Source: a virus. From it: 56,837 nucleotides of DNA. Where the stretch lies: IMG/VR virus record IMGVR_UViG_3300042549_007930, positions 1 through 56,837 of that record; one strand, given 5' to 3'. The position numbers were made by a program, and so were the translations under genes. The notes beneath the pieces were generated by a model. It searched no databases. It was not told the DNA's origin and saw only the letters and a program-made list of their open reading frames with translations. This document shows positions 46,701-55,809 of the stretch, in pieces. How positions within the stretch are numbered: position 1 is the first letter of the stretch; the number at the start of each line of letters is the position of its first letter.

Positions 46701-49568
46701 GTATTAACTCCTTACATTAGTATTCAAAAACCAGGAAATATTCCTTATACAAATGATTTATCAATTGTAGATATATCTTTATCTCCTCAAGATTCTATTA
46801 ATGAAGATATAATATCTCAATTAGGAACTTTTAATATTGATGAGTATATAGGTGATCCTAGATTAGCATCTCTATCATCATATCCTAATTTAATTGAATT
46901 AAAAAACTTTTATTTCCAAAAATATTCTAGATCACAAAATATATTTGATTTAATAAAACTTTTATCTTATTTTGATAATTCATTATTTAAAATGATAAAG
47001 GATTTTGTTCCTGCTAAAGCTAACCTTTCAACTGGTTTAACTATTAAATCTCATATTTTAGAAAGAAATAAAAATGCTAGATTTGAACCTTCATTTACTT
47101 TTATAGATCATAGTGGTTCTATAGAAACAGCTTTCCTATCAGGTTCTAATGGATTAAATTTAGATTTAAATACAGATTATATTGAAAATATAACTAATGA
47201 CTTACTCCCACCTTTCCTTTTTAATCATAATGATAGAAGAGAATTATTTACAGGAGAATTAGGAGGATCTGAAGCTACAATTTATTATCCTCAAAGTAGA
47301 AGTATTGTTTATGAAAAAAATAAATTAGACATATCAGCGTCTGTAGCTATAGCTAACAGATATTCTGAATTACCTTTCTTACCTACATTAAATAATGTAT
47401 TAAATGCCAGAACAACTAATAATTATTTAGATGTAGATTATTCTTATAACCCAAATACTCCTGTTAATATAAACTTTTTAAGTGCTAGTTTAGCTTTAAG
47501 TTTAAGAACAACTGATTATCCATTTTTAGATGCTCCTGTTCAAGATAGTAATTATACTTTAAAAAGACATACTCAACCTAGGTATGAGGGAAGTACATTA
47601 TATGGTAAAAAATATAATATTTACTCTACTGACGATATATCATTTGGTAAAGATCCTGTTATTAATTTAAATTCAGTTAAATTTGCTTATTTTAATGAAA
47701 TATCTTCTCAGTCATCTACTCTTTCAGGAAGAAGTAATGCTAATATAAAATATTTAATTGATAGCGCTTCAAATATTATTGAGTTAACAGAAGCTAATAA
47801 TAATTTATTTGATGTTCAAGATATTTTTAATAAAACTAATGCTAATATAGCTTTAGATAATACAAAATTTCCTTCAAATCAAAAAGCATTAAATGGTTTA
47901 AAAGCTATTTATACAGGTGGATTTAGATATGAACCTATTCTTCAAAATTTTTCTAATCTACAATCAACTTGGGATAATCTAGAATTTACATTTACAGAAG
48001 ATATAGCAATTCCTAATCCAAATGCTGGTGCTCAAGTTACAGCAAGTATAAATCCAGGTTTTACTTTAGGTCTTCCTACTTTAACTACCTCTATAACATC
48101 TACAGCTCCTCAAGTAAGTAGTTTTTTAAGTACTACTATAAATTCAAGTATAAGTTTCCCAGTAGTAAGAACTACTCCTTCAGATGTAGAAGTTAGACAA
48201 AGAATAACAGGAAGTGTAACTGTAACAATGAAATTATCACCACCAAATGATGATCCTGTTATATTATATACAGGTTTAAATGGTACAGGTGATCGATTTG
48301 AGATTATGGCTCTTGGTAATCAAAGCGCATGGTCAACTTATACTACTAATGCTGGTGTAGTTAACTTAAATGATGCTATCCAAAGTATGAGAGTTCCTGC
48401 TGGTAAAAGAGCAGCAATATCTGATCCACGTGGTGGTTCAACAGGATGGGTTTATGGACCAGCACTTGTAAGTGGCCCAGGTTGTCCTTTATGTCATCAT
48501 CCAAGGGGATATGATGATTTTTCAGCTTTAGCATTAGATTGTAATGTAGTTTTCACAGCTTCTCCTGCTCAAAATACTTATCAAACCTCAACTAATTTAG
48601 TACGTTTAAACACAGGTTCAGGAACATATCCTTTAGATGATGTTGATGGAATAGTAATAACTGCTACTTACCCATTTGAAGGTTTAATAATATTACCTGC
48701 AGGAATACCAAATGGTAATATTGAATTAAGAAATTTAAATGGAGTTGTAGGTAATATTAGTCAAACATTTGAATTTAATAGACAAAATAATGCTAATTCA
48801 TTCCCTAGATTTACATCAGCTCCTACAGCAGTAATATCACCTTTTACTCTAGGTAGTACATACTATTTTACCCAAGCTCCTGCTCAAATTTATCTTACAG
48901 GTTCATTTGATTATGGTTTCTTATCAGGTTCAGGTGCTAATGCTAGTAGTTCTAATAATTGGTATTTTGAAAGAGGAAATAAAGCAGAATCTGGTAGTCA
49001 ATTTTTATTAATGACTGCTTCATATGACTTATCTAAATTATATTATAACCATTATGTTCCTGGAGGGCAATATTATGGAAATACTATTATTCAAGTTTTA
49101 CCTACTCAATCTTTAGAATTAGGCTATCAAAGTATAACAGAATATTTTAACCCTAAAAAAGGAGATTTAGTTAGATTTTATAATCATGAAAGTGGAAAAT
49201 TCCCATTCTCTTCAATATTTGAAAGAGAAATAACAAATATTATACCACCTACTCAAAATCCAGGTACAGGAACTAATGGTACCGGTTCATATGCAGGTAG
49301 ATTAGTATTTGAAGTATCAAGTGATATCACTACAACAAATATTCCAAGTCAAGCATGTAAAAATAATCCTCAAGGTCCTATTATAGGTCAAATTTTAGAT
49401 TTTATAATGTTAGCTAAAATCCCTGATGAAACTAATGTTGTTATAAGTCATGAAAAAAATGATGGACTTACTTCATCTGGAATTTTATATACTGAAGATA
49501 TAAATCCTCAATTAAAAGCAGAGGCAGGTAATATAATTAAAGTATTAAAATCACAAAATTTAATTTAA
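43794..49568 (+). CDS. Giant multidomain tail/baseplate protein
   Basis: 1924 residues. Residues about 380-600 form the core: FGSADENSNYYGGEIL, LPDYIKADPQNANLELFTSM, and YKRIYHNMPYLLKTRGTRAGLRALINCFGIP then EYGG (541-582), the wording of tail protein I/baseplate-type domains. About 610-850 is LamG-like (FRFKTPSIPDVSHYSQSLFY, WWNVKLNRETGSLRLIQTG). About 1490-1546 is like a beta/gamma-crystallin fold (ILYTGLNGTGDRFEI, NDAIQSMRVPAGKRA), followed by CPLCHHPRG (about 1563-1571), a possible metal site. Ser/Thr-rich linkers separate the domains. It probably links baseplate to fibres and contacts the host surface. Confidence 0.7.
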   Translation: MEITNISSLDRASYLNQDYKPQDETLLNTLEVNSDFGNPEDKIEVHIISPDGEVLESDYEFRNYKIANKTEDTSLFNQIILDPKADLERFNYSTGQYDVNYNFYRQLFLSNPTNNYFISEISSDRTEIKVTNNNISYTDLGQSYLNYIATRNSRNFYSDFILNFGDNKTYIGVNVAFDNVNENIPSLYIKLYEPLPADITVKSTLWLVEAISEPYSFRVNTDFIAEDTNTTIPLKGPNINIDLNDRINLTTPYLNLSNLLTNSSTSSYQQLQSWLDEKSIEITVDYTDFSNFVHFSSAVERLDNFKYKLSQIQSLQADINTLSSLNPLTGPTYINSNKAILQAKLDTLIQKLDGYEYYLYFETGSKAWPKINGVKPYINAGVTDPQAKTWFGSADENSNYYGGEILSASSFDTSNRDYIWNNLPDYIKADPQNANLELFTSMLGQHYDYIWTYIKDITDIQVADNRIDFGISKDLVADTLRSFGIKLYTNSRNQDDIYSSLLGINAEGSFLPSTGSYLIDTYVTASQYTIPDNDIVKETYKRIYHNMPYLLKTRGTRAGLRALINCFGIPETILKVREYGGLDKDSNDVTTFYEKFAYGFSTNGSSSLSIPWLPLNSQYLDTSYNDIVPDTLEFRFKTPSIPDVSHYSQSLFYVTSPTEGLQFGIQLLYPSGTNASYNTNGLNEAYSKYGELRFFLSGSNGYINTTPLYLPFFNGDWWNVKLNRETGSLRLIQTGSDNTYTLSAKNSIYNGYNGISVGFEGSTSLFISGSTSSSYNRAWSNYTTFDISQYGYDSPIALYDFDFTIYDDDSIEPPYFGYLGGDGIHNSPLAPNNIFSGSFQEFRYWIGNLENTSFNDHTLNPRSIVGNDPSASYSELSFRLPLGNELDNNLTQFLTSAHPTIAGNQITSSFLFESGSTSIVLSTAKINNLASASYDTTVYTSLINTPNIGAITEVDNKVRITEPNLIPGDVLTPYISIQKPGNIPYTNDLSIVDISLSPQDSINEDIISQLGTFNIDEYIGDPRLASLSSYPNLIELKNFYFQKYSRSQNIFDLIKLLSYFDNSLFKMIKDFVPAKANLSTGLTIKSHILERNKNARFEPSFTFIDHSGSIETAFLSGSNGLNLDLNTDYIENITNDLLPPFLFNHNDRRELFTGELGGSEATIYYPQSRSIVYEKNKLDISASVAIANRYSELPFLPTLNNVLNARTTNNYLDVDYSYNPNTPVNINFLSASLALSLRTTDYPFLDAPVQDSNYTLKRHTQPRYEGSTLYGKKYNIYSTDDISFGKDPVINLNSVKFAYFNEISSQSSTLSGRSNANIKYLIDSASNIIELTEANNNLFDVQDIFNKTNANIALDNTKFPSNQKALNGLKAIYTGGFRYEPILQNFSNLQSTWDNLEFTFTEDIAIPNPNAGAQVTASINPGFTLGLPTLTTSITSTAPQVSSFLSTTINSSISFPVVRTTPSDVEVRQRITGSVTVTMKLSPPNDDPVILYTGLNGTGDRFEIMALGNQSAWSTYTTNAGVVNLNDAIQSMRVPAGKRAAISDPRGGSTGWVYGPALVSGPGCPLCHHPRGYDDFSALALDCNVVFTASPAQNTYQTSTNLVRLNTGSGTYPLDDVDGIVITATYPFEGLIILPAGIPNGNIELRNLNGVVGNISQTFEFNRQNNANSFPRFTSAPTAVISPFTLGSTYYFTQAPAQIYLTGSFDYGFLSGSGANASSSNNWYFERGNKAESGSQFLLMTASYDLSKLYYNHYVPGGQYYGNTIIQVLPTQSLELGYQSITEYFNPKKGDLVRFYNHESGKFPFSSIFEREITNIIPPTQNPGTGTNGTGSYAGRLVFEVSSDITTTNIPSQACKNNPQGPIIGQILDFIMLAKIPDETNVVISHEKNDGLTSSGILYTEDINPQLKAEAGNIIKVLKSQNLI

Positions 49569-49586
49569 AGAAATAAAAAATACATA

Positions 49587-49596
49587 TATTTATAAT
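49587..49596 (+). promoter_or_regulatory. TATTTATAAT, candidate late promoter
   Basis: 20 nt before ATG 49617, in the 48-nt gap after the giant gene. Confidence 0.45.
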
Positions 49597-49616
49597 TAGT
49601 AATTACAAAACATACA

Positions 49617-50276
49617 ATGGGATACTTAAATAATACCACAGTAACTATAGACGCTATTCTTACTAAAAAAGGACGTGAATTATTAGCTAAAAATGATGGT
49701 TCTTTTAGAATCACTCAATTTTCATTATCTGATGATGAAATAGATTATACTTTATATAATCCTTATCACCCATCAGGATCTGCTTTTTATGGTGAAGCTA
49801 TTGAAGCTATGCCTATATTAGAAGCATTCCCTGATGAAACTCAAATAATGAAGTATAAACTTTTAACATTACCAAGAGGTACTGCTAAATTACCTGTACT
49901 AGATGTAGGTTATGCTACTATAACATTACGTCAAGGTGCTTCACTTGCAATTACTCCTCAAACATTAAACTACTTAGGAGCAACTACAGCATTTGAATCT
50001 TCAGGATACACAGCTACTATTGGTGATTCAAGATTAATGTCTACATTTAATGGTGTAGGTATTAATACTACAGAAGCAGCTTCTTTAAATTCAACAACTA
50101 CTATTGGAACTAATGTTTCAAGAACTGTAATTGGAGCTACTATAAACTTAACAGCAACTACTGTTAATACTTTATTTGGTTCAAGAAATTCATTAACAAC
50201 TACCTTAATTATAACAGGTAGAGATTCAGGAGCAAGATTAACAATACCAGTAACTATAACTAAAGTAACTAGTTAA
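49617..50276 (+). CDS. Tail structural protein
   Basis: 219 residues starting MGYLNNTTVTIDAILTKKGR then ELLAKNDGSFRITQFSLSDDEIDYTLYN, a pattern shared by tail-fibre-associated proteins of marine myoviruses (general recognition). The C-terminal half is Thr/Ser-rich and beta-structured (TTTIGTNVSRTVIGATINLT). Position and the candidate late promoter support a virion role. Confidence 0.65.
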   Translation: MGYLNNTTVTIDAILTKKGRELLAKNDGSFRITQFSLSDDEIDYTLYNPYHPSGSAFYGEAIEAMPILEAFPDETQIMKYKLLTLPRGTAKLPVLDVGYATITLRQGASLAITPQTLNYLGATTAFESSGYTATIGDSRLMSTFNGVGINTTEAASLNSTTTIGTNVSRTVIGATINLTATTVNTLFGSRNSLTTTLIITGRDSGARLTIPVTITKVTS

Positions 50277-50288
50277 TAAAATAAAAAC

Positions 50289-51329
50289 ATGAGCTATATA
50301 CCTTTTAACGCTGAAGACTTTGTAGTAAGTGCAGATTCAATCACTTCAACTCTATGGAGCAATAATGCGTCTACATTAACATCATTTTTTACATCATCAG
50401 CAGGAATTACTAATAATGCCTATTTACCTGTATATGCTGTAAATCCAATTTCAAATGCAACAGCTTTACCTCAATTTTCTTTAGCTTATGGGCAATTTGA
50501 AGGTTCGGGTTCAGCTCCTATCAATGCTTCAGTTATTGGTTCTACTCCTACAAGAATTACTTATGGTCAATTTAGAACATTAGTTAATGGAGATGAGAAT
50601 ACTAATTTCAATTTTGGAACTGGTAACACTAATTCACCTGATCTTTATGTTATAAACATTAATAGAGCTAACTATAAAGAAAAATTATTCTTAGGAACAT
50701 TTAATTTATGGTTATCAGGTTCAGATGGTGTAAATTCATCTTTAATTAAATTAACTGATAATAGTATATCAACAACAACTGTAAATTACTGTGATGCTGG
50801 TAGAGTATTTGATATTGTAAGTGGTTCTAATGGAATTACTACAACTTCAAATTTCACAGGTTCGGCAGCTGGGTATACTGCATCAGGTTCATACGGTAAG
50901 TATTTACCAGATGTAGGTTTAATTTTATTAAATCCTAGAGCTTTAGCTTTATCTGCTAGTCAAGGAGGTATAGGTTTAACACCAGATTTAGGTTTAAATG
51001 CAAATGCCTTAAACAATACTAATAGACGATTACATAGAGCTATGAGTTTAGGAGCTAATTTTCAACTAAATAGTGAAGAAACAATAACATCAGATTATAT
51101 ATTTGTTAGAGTTAAAAATGGTGATTTTAATTACACTACTAACCCATCTATGATAAGTGGTAGTGGAGAATTTTATTATCCATCATTAGTTAACAATCCT
51201 CAAACATTTATTACAACAGTAGGAATGTATAATGATAATAATGAATTATTAGCTGTTGCTAAACTATCAAAACCTCTTGTAAAGGATTTTACAAAAGAAG
51301 CTCTTATTAGAGTAAAATTAGACTTTTAA
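50289..51329 (+). CDS. Tail fibre-type protein with shared C-terminal module
   Basis: 346 residues, Asn/Ser/Thr-rich beta protein. The last 75 residues (NPSMISGSGEFYYPSL, PQTFITTVGMYNDNNELLAVAKLSKPL, RVKLDF) recur in the 101-residue protein at 55810. The module is probably a fibre assembly or tip-attachment domain. It starts 12 nt after the previous gene. Confidence 0.65.
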   Translation: MSYIPFNAEDFVVSADSITSTLWSNNASTLTSFFTSSAGITNNAYLPVYAVNPISNATALPQFSLAYGQFEGSGSAPINASVIGSTPTRITYGQFRTLVNGDENTNFNFGTGNTNSPDLYVININRANYKEKLFLGTFNLWLSGSDGVNSSLIKLTDNSISTTTVNYCDAGRVFDIVSGSNGITTTSNFTGSAAGYTASGSYGKYLPDVGLILLNPRALALSASQGGIGLTPDLGLNANALNNTNRRLHRAMSLGANFQLNSEETITSDYIFVRVKNGDFNYTTNPSMISGSGEFYYPSLVNNPQTFITTVGMYNDNNELLAVAKLSKPLVKDFTKEALIRVKLDF

Positions 51330-51332
51330 TGA

Positions 51333-53765
51333 ATGAGTTTTTCTTACAAAACATTAAGTTCAAATGATATAACATTGACCTCCTATATAGCTAACAAGCA
51401 ATGGGAGGTTACAAATACTACTTTGTCTCAAAATGGTGTTACGATTTATATAGGTGAAAATTTACCTATATCTAGAACCTACCTTTTTGATCCTATCAAT
51501 GACCTTCAAACCTCTAATGACGAATATAGAAGACTAGTATTTGATTCTATAAAACATTTATTTTTTGAAAATTATACATCAGGTTCATTAACTGGTGAAT
51601 TTTTTCATTCATCTTCTTATTTTAACTATGAACAAAATACTTTAGCCTCAGGTTCAGGTGTGTCTACTTTTAGAAGAATTCCAACTACTACTGGTAGTAA
51701 TACCCCTGTATTATATGATTCTGATGATCTTTATAATGATAATGCTGTATTTGATGCTGATAGAGGAGGAAAAGTAGTAATAGTATCTATAGACCAAAAT
51801 GTATTTGGATCAGGACTAAACCCAAACTCAGTTTATATCTCAGGTTCGGGGTATTATTTAAGAGATGATGGTGAAGGAAATTTATATAACTGGAGAAATG
51901 AAGGAAATTACGCTAAATATTCATCAGCTATATATGATAAAGATGTTTATTTAGAATTAGTAGGTAATGGTTTACAATTAGAGTATGTAGGAAATGTATT
52001 TTACTCTCATGGTTTAATTGTAATTACTGATGAAGATTATTTATGTGTATTTGGAGCTCCTCCAAGTGCAGTGAATGACTACTTTTCATATTTTAATATG
52101 GATTCACCAGGAGCTTTAGATATCTTAGGTAATGATATTTGTGATTGTGGTACAATAAACATTTCATCTTTTGCTACTTCATCTGTGTCAGGTTCTACAT
52201 TTCCTAATTTTACTTATAATAATGGATTAATTAATATAATCCAAGACCAAGCTAGTGTGATACCTGGAAATTATAGTATAGGTTATACTATAGTTAATTC
52301 ATCAGGATTAATAAGTAATACAGGTTCAATAAATTTATCTATAACATCTCAACCTTTAGTGATAGAAAATATTATTTCTTCATCAGTTTGTTTTGGTACA
52401 GCATCTTTATTACCTGTTACTTTCTCAATAAATTATGGTGTACCTTATTATAGTTACTCATTAGATAATGGAAACACTTATATTGGTGCTAGTCCTTTAT
52501 TTAACGTGACTGTTAGTGGAAGTATATCATCTTCACTTAATAATACTATTTATGTAAAAGATTATTTTGGAGAAATAGCTACAGCTTCATTTTCAACAAT
52601 GTTCCCAGCTATAACTTCAAGTACTGTTATTACAAAATTACCTTGTTCAAATATTGCAACTGATGGTATTATATCAGTATCAAATAGTACAGCTACATCT
52701 GCTTCTATAGATGGAGGACCATATTCTATATTACCAACTCAATTCACAGGCCTTAGTACAGGTTCACATACTATTATTTATAAAAATAATTTTGGGTGTA
52801 CAACTAGTTCAATTTATAATTTAGATATTTATCCACCTTTAACTGCTAGTGTGACTATGAGTCATGTTAATTGTTATGGTTCATCAACTGGACAAATAAA
52901 TATAAATTTAAGTAATATTATTGACAGATTACGTTTAAATTTTATTGATCCAACAGGTAGTTATGTTATTAATAATGTTCCTATAACTTCAAGTGCTTTA
53001 ACTTTTTCAAATTTAGCAACAGGAAGTTGGACAGCCTCTATATTTACTACGGATTTATATGGTTGTCAAAATTATTATAATTCATTTAATATAACAAGTT
53101 CAGCCCCAATTACTTTCACAACTACAGCTTCTTATATAAATTCATGTTCAAATCAAATTATATTTAATGCTACTGGTGGTTTAGGAAATTATACTTATTT
53201 TGCTCAAGAAACTGACACAGGTACATCTTATTCATCAACAGGTTCAGTACTTTCAACATTTAATTTAAAGGGAGGTATATTCACTGTATATGTTCAAGAT
53301 ACAGGATCATGCATATCAGGTTTTAAAACTCAAGAAGTTTATGGTAGAAAATATATTTATAGTGGTTCATATTGTGATACTTCAGCTATTCCAACAACAA
53401 CTACAACTACTACAACTACAACAACAACAACAACCACTTTAACTCCATTTGAAGGATACACTTATGTTATAAGTTCAACTGGATATTTTAATGCTGAAGA
53501 TGCTTGTCTTTTACCTGAAGAATTCCTAAATGTGTACAGAAATATACCATTAATAGCAATAGGACAAACAGTATTTAATGATGAAATATGCGCTACACCT
53601 ATAGATGGAGATAATCTTTGGTGGTATATTACTGCTGATGTTGGTGGTAGTAACCAATCAGTTAATATAAATAATCTTGGAGTAATTACAGCAATTAATA
53701 ACTGTACTACACCAAAACCTAATGTTGGTAATTTATCTTTATCATCAGCTTCAGCGTCACCTTAA
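51333..53765 (+). CDS. Tail fibre/adhesin with SprB-like repeats and poly-Thr linker
   Basis: 810 residues. The N-terminal 230 residues are phage-specific (YIGENLPISRTYLFDPINDL). From about 340 to 690 there are SprB-like repeats of roughly 85-95 residues: each has a Cys near the start (SSVCFGTASL, KLPCSNIATDG, HVNCYGSSTGQ, INSCSNQII), a Y-x-Y-S-x-D-x-G-type strand and a (V/I)-x-D-x-x-G-C end. SprB is a Flavobacterium gliding adhesin. A run of about 15 Thr encoded by ACA/ACT codons (53393-53437) links to a C-terminal domain of about 110 residues. Likely a host-binding fibre. Confidence 0.7.
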   Translation: MSFSYKTLSSNDITLTSYIANKQWEVTNTTLSQNGVTIYIGENLPISRTYLFDPINDLQTSNDEYRRLVFDSIKHLFFENYTSGSLTGEFFHSSSYFNYEQNTLASGSGVSTFRRIPTTTGSNTPVLYDSDDLYNDNAVFDADRGGKVVIVSIDQNVFGSGLNPNSVYISGSGYYLRDDGEGNLYNWRNEGNYAKYSSAIYDKDVYLELVGNGLQLEYVGNVFYSHGLIVITDEDYLCVFGAPPSAVNDYFSYFNMDSPGALDILGNDICDCGTINISSFATSSVSGSTFPNFTYNNGLINIIQDQASVIPGNYSIGYTIVNSSGLISNTGSINLSITSQPLVIENIISSSVCFGTASLLPVTFSINYGVPYYSYSLDNGNTYIGASPLFNVTVSGSISSSLNNTIYVKDYFGEIATASFSTMFPAITSSTVITKLPCSNIATDGIISVSNSTATSASIDGGPYSILPTQFTGLSTGSHTIIYKNNFGCTTSSIYNLDIYPPLTASVTMSHVNCYGSSTGQININLSNIIDRLRLNFIDPTGSYVINNVPITSSALTFSNLATGSWTASIFTTDLYGCQNYYNSFNITSSAPITFTTTASYINSCSNQIIFNATGGLGNYTYFAQETDTGTSYSSTGSVLSTFNLKGGIFTVYVQDTGSCISGFKTQEVYGRKYIYSGSYCDTSAIPTTTTTTTTTTTTTTTLTPFEGYTYVISSTGYFNAEDACLLPEEFLNVYRNIPLIAIGQTVFNDEICATPIDGDNLWWYITADVGGSNQSVNINNLGVITAINNCTTPKPNVGNLSLSSASASP
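53393..53437 (+). repeat. ACA/ACT microsatellite encoding poly-Thr
   Basis: About 15 tandem AC(A/T/C) codons inside the fibre gene. Slippage by whole units would change linker length without a frameshift. Confidence 0.8.
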
Positions 53766-53778
53766 TAAATAAAATAAA

Positions 53779-55155
53779 ATGCCAAATAACGGATACATAT
53801 CAAGTTCAGGAGTAGATCAAGTTTTCACAACAGGTCCTTATATAGGAGCTATTGTGACATCTAGTTATTCTAGTGGTAGTACCTTATTGGGACCTGCTAT
53901 TACTTTATATCAACCTTTTATATCAGAATCAAGAGATGTTATAGTTCCTTGTACTGACCCTAGTGGTAATTATCCTATCTTTAGAAGATGGTATTATGAC
54001 CCAATAAGTTGTTCTATTGATGGTTGTTTACCTCCTACCATTATAAGTGCTGCTGTTAGAAATTGTAGTAGACTAGATGATTATAGATACTGGTTATTTT
54101 TCAATTCAGGATCAACTAATGCTATTTTATCAACTATAGAATATAGTACTGTATCTGATTTCTCATTTAACACAGGTTCAGTAATAATTACAAATTCATT
54201 ATCTACTTATACTTCATCTATTGATATAAGTAATTTACCTTTATTACCACTTAAAGCTACTCCGGTATATTTTAGAGTATTTGATAGTTGTAGTTTAGGA
54301 TTATCAGCTTATAGTAATTTAGTATCAGCTTCATGTCAAACAACTCCACCACCAACAAATTCACCTTTCACTGTAAGGTTAAGAAATAGTATGATAGGTT
54401 CAAATAATACTGTATATTATACTCATGAAGGAGTTGAATATTCTTTATTTGGAGGAGCTACTGTTAATTTAGTTATGCAGACATTAAGTACCTTAAATAT
54501 CCCTTTTAGAACTTTAAAACCTGAAGGGGATGTAAGAACAATAATATGCTCAGGTTCATCTCCTATTTTTAATGGTTCTGTAACTACTCAATTAAATGAT
54601 AGTACTCCTACTTTTATTGGTACTACTGTTTATCAATCAGTTAACACTTACACTTCTAATGTATATTATAATTCTGAGGGAACACCAGATGCTTCTGTAA
54701 CTATTGATAGATCTTTATGGAGTGGAACAGGATTACTAGAAATAAACTTTACAGATTTTGTACCGGCTGACGGGGCTAACCCTTGGAACACTAATTTTAA
54801 TATTGGACCAGTAAAAATTCTTTGTAATTTATTTTACAATCAAGGTTATCTACCTAAAGCAATTTGGGAAGCAGATGAAAAATTTGGTAGATTAATGTTA
54901 AGAACAAATAAAGAAGGATTATTTGGTTATTTAACTTGGGCTAAACCTATTGTTAATTTCTTAACTAAACATCCTCAATACTCTAAATATTTCTATTCAT
55001 TTGTTTTAAAACCATGGTCTGAACATATGGCTTATAGAATGGGAGTATTACCTAAAGATAATAAACTTGGAAAAATAATACATTATGTTGGTAATAAATT
55101 TTCAGTATTAGTTTATAAGTTAATAACATCTAAGAGAAAAAGAAGAAAAAAATAA
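53779..55155 (+). CDS. Tail fibre protein with basic C-terminal domain
   Basis: 458 residues. The first 190 are beta-rich with Cys (DPISCSIDGCLPPTIISAA) and FN3-like strands (LKATPVYFRVFDSCSLGLSA); a PPPTNSP linker follows. The last 110 residues form a helical, aromatic and very basic domain (KILCNLFYNQGYLPKAIWEA, SYFYSFVLKPWSEHMAYRMG, KRKRRKK end). The unusual C-terminus could be a chaperone-like or attachment module. Not recognised as a family. Confidence 0.55.
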   Translation: MPNNGYISSSGVDQVFTTGPYIGAIVTSSYSSGSTLLGPAITLYQPFISESRDVIVPCTDPSGNYPIFRRWYYDPISCSIDGCLPPTIISAAVRNCSRLDDYRYWLFFNSGSTNAILSTIEYSTVSDFSFNTGSVIITNSLSTYTSSIDISNLPLLPLKATPVYFRVFDSCSLGLSAYSNLVSASCQTTPPPTNSPFTVRLRNSMIGSNNTVYYTHEGVEYSLFGGATVNLVMQTLSTLNIPFRTLKPEGDVRTIICSGSSPIFNGSVTTQLNDSTPTFIGTTVYQSVNTYTSNVYYNSEGTPDASVTIDRSLWSGTGLLEINFTDFVPADGANPWNTNFNIGPVKILCNLFYNQGYLPKAIWEADEKFGRLMLRTNKEGLFGYLTWAKPIVNFLTKHPQYSKYFYSFVLKPWSEHMAYRMGVLPKDNKLGKIIHYVGNKFSVLVYKLITSKRKRRKK

Positions 55156-55160
55156 AATAA

Positions 55161-55805
55161 ATGTCAGTTTTCGCTAAACCCTATAATTCCTCAAAGTATT
55201 TTTCTTACCAACGAGGTAAAATTATTACTGAAAAATATTGGGAAAGACCTACTTATTCTAAATTAAAAGAATTTTTATTAGAAATAAAAAATGATTCTGA
55301 AATAATGAAGGATTATGATTTATATCTTGTAGGAGATGTATTATGGAATTTTAATAATACTGAAGATATTGATATTATTATAATTGGTAATCCTACTTCT
55401 TATATAGTTTTAGAAGATTATATGCATTATATGTATGATATAGCTTTTAATAAATACAATATATTAATAGATATAAGTTGGGTAAATACTAAACCTGAAG
55501 ATATTATTTATACATCTGATTTAAATTTTTCTTATGATAATGATTTTCTAAGAATAGGATATGTAAGAAAACAAATAGGAGAGGAATACGAAGAATTAGA
55601 TTTAAGAACTAATCCTTCATTCTCAACTCAAGGTGATTATTTAATTAAAGGTAATTTTAAAAATATAAATTTTAAAGAATCTTTCATTAATAAAATAAAA
55701 ACTACTTCAAATTCTATTATAAAAACAACATTCCCTGTTAAAGAATTTTTAGAAAACGATGAAGAATATTTTTTAAAAAACATTAATAAGCTTCAATATT
55801 TATAA
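55161..55805 (+). CDS. Minimal nucleotidyltransferase-fold protein in the tail cluster
   Basis: 214 residues. YDLYLVGDVLWNFNNTEDIDIIIIG resembles the G-(G/S)-x(n)-D-x-D core of Pol-beta-type nucleotidyltransferases (the acidic pair is DID), and KYNILIDISW could supply the third Asp. The usual G-S is G-D, so it may be divergent. Its place between fibre genes is unexpected; a role modifying virion protein, tRNA or host protein is speculation. It starts 5 nt after the previous gene. Confidence 0.5.
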   Translation: MSVFAKPYNSSKYFSYQRGKIITEKYWERPTYSKLKEFLLEIKNDSEIMKDYDLYLVGDVLWNFNNTEDIDIIIIGNPTSYIVLEDYMHYMYDIAFNKYNILIDISWVNTKPEDIIYTSDLNFSYDNDFLRIGYVRKQIGEEYEELDLRTNPSFSTQGDYLIKGNFKNINFKESFINKIKTTSNSIIKTTFPVKEFLENDEEYFLKNINKLQYL

Positions 55806-55809
55806 TAAG

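Noticed and set aside
36300-49620. Canonical T4 late promoter TATAAATA
   Set aside because: Not found on the + strand at the structural gene boundaries; only its reverse complement TATTTATA recurs there.
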